Assembly (NCBI GenBank): GCA_963691775.1 | Contig: OY829369.1 | Span: 1,488,001 to 1,552,000 of the forward strand | Reading direction: 5' to 3' | DNA from: JAZBPO01 sp963691775 | GTDB lineage: Bacteria; Pseudomonadota; Gammaproteobacteria; Pseudomonadales; Azotimanducaceae | Length of the DNA: 64,000 nucleotides | Shown: piece by piece, positions 62,668 through 64,000 of the stretch | Numbering within the stretch: position 1 is the first letter of the stretch | Layout of the letters: each line of letters begins with the position of its first letter | Position numbers and translations under genes: made by a program | Notes under the pieces: generated by a model | Database searches by the model: none | Seen by the model: only the letters and a program-made list of their open reading frames with translations | Told to the model about the DNA's origin: nothing

Positions 62668-63861
62668 TCAGCCCAGCATCTGCACGAAACGGTTGAACGA
62701 CAGCGCCAGGACGACGAGGAGCACAGACGCCGCGAGGACGTTGCTCAGCGCGCCATTGCGCGCTGATCCCAGCGCCGAACGGTTCACGAGCCAGAGCAGG
62801 AGGCCGGCAATGATCGGGAGCAGCAGCGCGTTCGTGACCTGCGCGATCAGGATCACCGCGATCGGCCGGAAGCCCGCGAGCGTCGTCACGGCCCCGGACG
62901 CAAGCACGACCGCCCATACCATCCGGAACGATCGCGAGCGGAGCTCGGTGGACCATCCGAGCGCGCCGCAAACGGCCCATGCGGCGGCAAGCGGCGCCGT
63001 GATGGCACTCGTCAGCCCCGCTGCGAGCAGGCCCAGCGCAAAGCACGTGGCCGCCCAGCCCCCGAGCACAGGCTCGAGCTGCGCAGCCATGCTCGCAGCG
63101 CTGACCTCTGTGCCCGTGCCGGCAAAGGCCACCGCCGCGGTGCTGAGGACGGCGAGGGTGACCAGACCACCGAACCCGATGCTCAGGCAGGCGTCGCGAC
63201 GAACCGCGGGCAGCGCATCCGCATCCGTCCCCCAGTGCGCACGCACCGCCGAGGCGTGGAGAAAGAGGTTATAGGGCACCACCGTCGTACCGATCAGGGC
63301 GAGGGCGGTGAGGCCGAAGGCATCGGCGCCCGCGGGCACGGAAAACACCAGCGCCGCATCCGGCGGCGTGCTCAGCGCAGCGGCCAGGAACACGACGCCC
63401 ATGAAGGCAACGAGCGCCGCAAGCGTCGTCTCGAGAAGGCGATAGCGGCCGCTGAAAAGCAGAAGCGCGGCCAGGACAGTAATGCCAAGCACAAGCGCGC
63501 CGCGAGGCACGTCGAGCAGCGCGGAGCCGCCGAGCACCGCTCCGGTGATGTTCCCCGCCTCATAGGCCGCATTGCCAACGCCGATCGCGACCACCACGAG
63601 ACCGAGCACCACTGCGCGGGCCACGGGCTGGGTGAGCGCGGCCCGCAATTGCTCGGCGAGTCCGCCATCCCCGACCAGGCCGATTCGCGCCGCCATTTCC
63701 TGCAGCACGAGCGTCGCCACGATCGAGAACGCAAGCGCCCACACCAGAACGTAGCCCGCGCCGGCCCCGGCGACGCTCGCTGTCGTGATCGTGCCTGGCC
63801 CGATGAATGCTGCCGTGACGAGCATTCCGGGACCAAAACTGCGCCGCGCCCGCTCAGTCAT
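62668..63861 (-). CDS. Nramp-family divalent metal transporter, atypical metal site
   Basis: 397 residues, eleven hydrophobic helices. The fold is clearly Nramp (VTAAFIGPGTITTASVAGAG in helix 1; LIGTTVVPYNLFLHASAV in helix 6; NAAYEAGNITGAVLGGSALL). The metal ligands of standard members are changed: the helix-1 DPGN motif is GPGT, so the Asp and Asn are absent, and the helix-6 Met is Val. The Ala of helix 6 is Thr. This belongs to the divergent Nramp-related clades, of which some carry Mg or Al rather than Mn/Fe. The ATG at 63861 lies in the 3' end of the preceding gene; an ATG at 63879 would add MGRDLI. Confidence 0.85.
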   Translation of the reverse strand: MTERARRSFGPGMLVTAAFIGPGTITTASVAGAGAGYVLVWALAFSIVATLVLQEMAARIGLVGDGGLAEQLRAALTQPVARAVVLGLVVVAIGVGNAAYEAGNITGAVLGGSALLDVPRGALVLGITVLAALLLFSGRYRLLETTLAALVAFMGVVFLAAALSTPPDAALVFSVPAGADAFGLTALALIGTTVVPYNLFLHASAVRAHWGTDADALPAVRRDACLSIGFGGLVTLAVLSTAAVAFAGTGTEVSAASMAAQLEPVLGGWAATCFALGLLAAGLTSAITAPLAAAWAVCGALGWSTELRSRSFRMVWAVVLASGAVTTLAGFRPIAVILIAQVTNALLLPIIAGLLLWLVNRSALGSARNGALSNVLAASVLLVVLALSFNRFVQMLG

Positions 63862-64000
63862 GATCAGGTCCCTGCCCATCGAGCCAGCGCAGGGTCGCAC
63901 GCCAGCCCTCGCGGCCAAGCCCCGCGAGCGCCGCGAGCACGGGCAGGAGCGGATAGAACAGCGGCAGCACGGCATAGGTGTACGTGTCGTTGACCGCGCT
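63854..64000 (-). CDS. C-terminal end of an unidentified membrane protein (runs off window)
   Basis: A 48-residue tail reads leftward from the window edge: a hydrophobic helix AVLPLFYPLLPVLAALAGLG, then REGWRATLRWLDGQ and a stop at 63854-63856. It overlaps the Nramp-like start by 8 bp, so the two are coupled. Too short for a family call. Confidence 0.5.
   Translation of the reverse strand, partial: SAVNDTYTYAVLPLFYPLLPVLAALAGLGREGWRATLRWLDGQGPDHD

Overview
The window is high-GC, gene-dense DNA that looks like the chromosome of an aerobic, heterotrophic gammaproteobacterium. Two conserved gene orders support this: leuS-lptE-holA and miaB-ybeZ-ybeY-corC-lnt, together with DUF1820 and DUF2058 proteins that are typical of that class. 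The exact lineage cannot be read from the sequence. Hydrocarbon- and acyl-compound-related genes (a CYP153-like P450, two TauD-type dioxygenases, two D-aminoacylase-type amidohydrolases, an AtoE-type transporter) fit a catabolically versatile marine or soil organism.

Layout. 1-1.6 kb: the start of a NUDIX gene, a small monooxygenase, and a RAYT transposase bracketed by three copies of one palindromic REP-like repeat. 1.55-4.4 kb: cobT and cobS. 4.6-7.3 kb: a histidine phosphatase, an MFS carrier and a MetF-like protein. 7.4-20.2 kb (minus strand): the housekeeping block for LPS and lipoprotein maturation, tRNA modification and ribosome maturation, with a tauD-atoE pair placed between lnt and leuS. 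20.4-28.4 kb: DUF1820, a P450-type ferredoxin reductase, a secreted amidohydrolase, an orphan sensor kinase and a penicillin-acylase-family hydrolase. 28.4-35.7 kb: a mix of small conserved genes, an enoyl-CoA hydratase homologue and the first D-aminoacylase homologue. 35.8-43.3 kb: D-aminoacylase, TauD, CYP153-like P450 and Sua5/TsaC in one direction, then a LysR regulator divergent from a citrate-synthase-family gene with an operator-like nested palindrome between them. 43.3-48.5 kb: a DUF1501/DUF1800 pair and a three-gene overlapping operon. 49.2-55.0 kb: the known four-gene ligase-associated DNA repair cassette. 55.2-64 kb: a hybrid sensor kinase, DMT and RND transporters, PPOX and short asparaginase, a CBS protein, an atypical Nramp, and the end of one more gene.

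The most striking observation is at 45.95-46.43 kb. A SelW/Rdx-family gene has an in-frame UGA in the CxxU position, which would encode selenocysteine. It is interrupted eight nucleotides after that UGA by a 261-bp element. The element has 32-bp terminal inverted repeats and two internal 23-bp-arm hairpins and encodes nothing recognisable. It looks like a MITE that has broken a probable selenoprotein gene and separated the UGA from any native SECIS. Other points of interest are the citrate-synthase homologue with Glu in place of the catalytic Asp, an Nramp protein lacking the usual metal ligands, and a (D-P-F-G)n repeat tract in an RND protein.

No tRNA, rRNA, CRISPR array or prophage was recognised. 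Several very long ORFs antisense to the housekeeping genes are products of high GC content and are left out.
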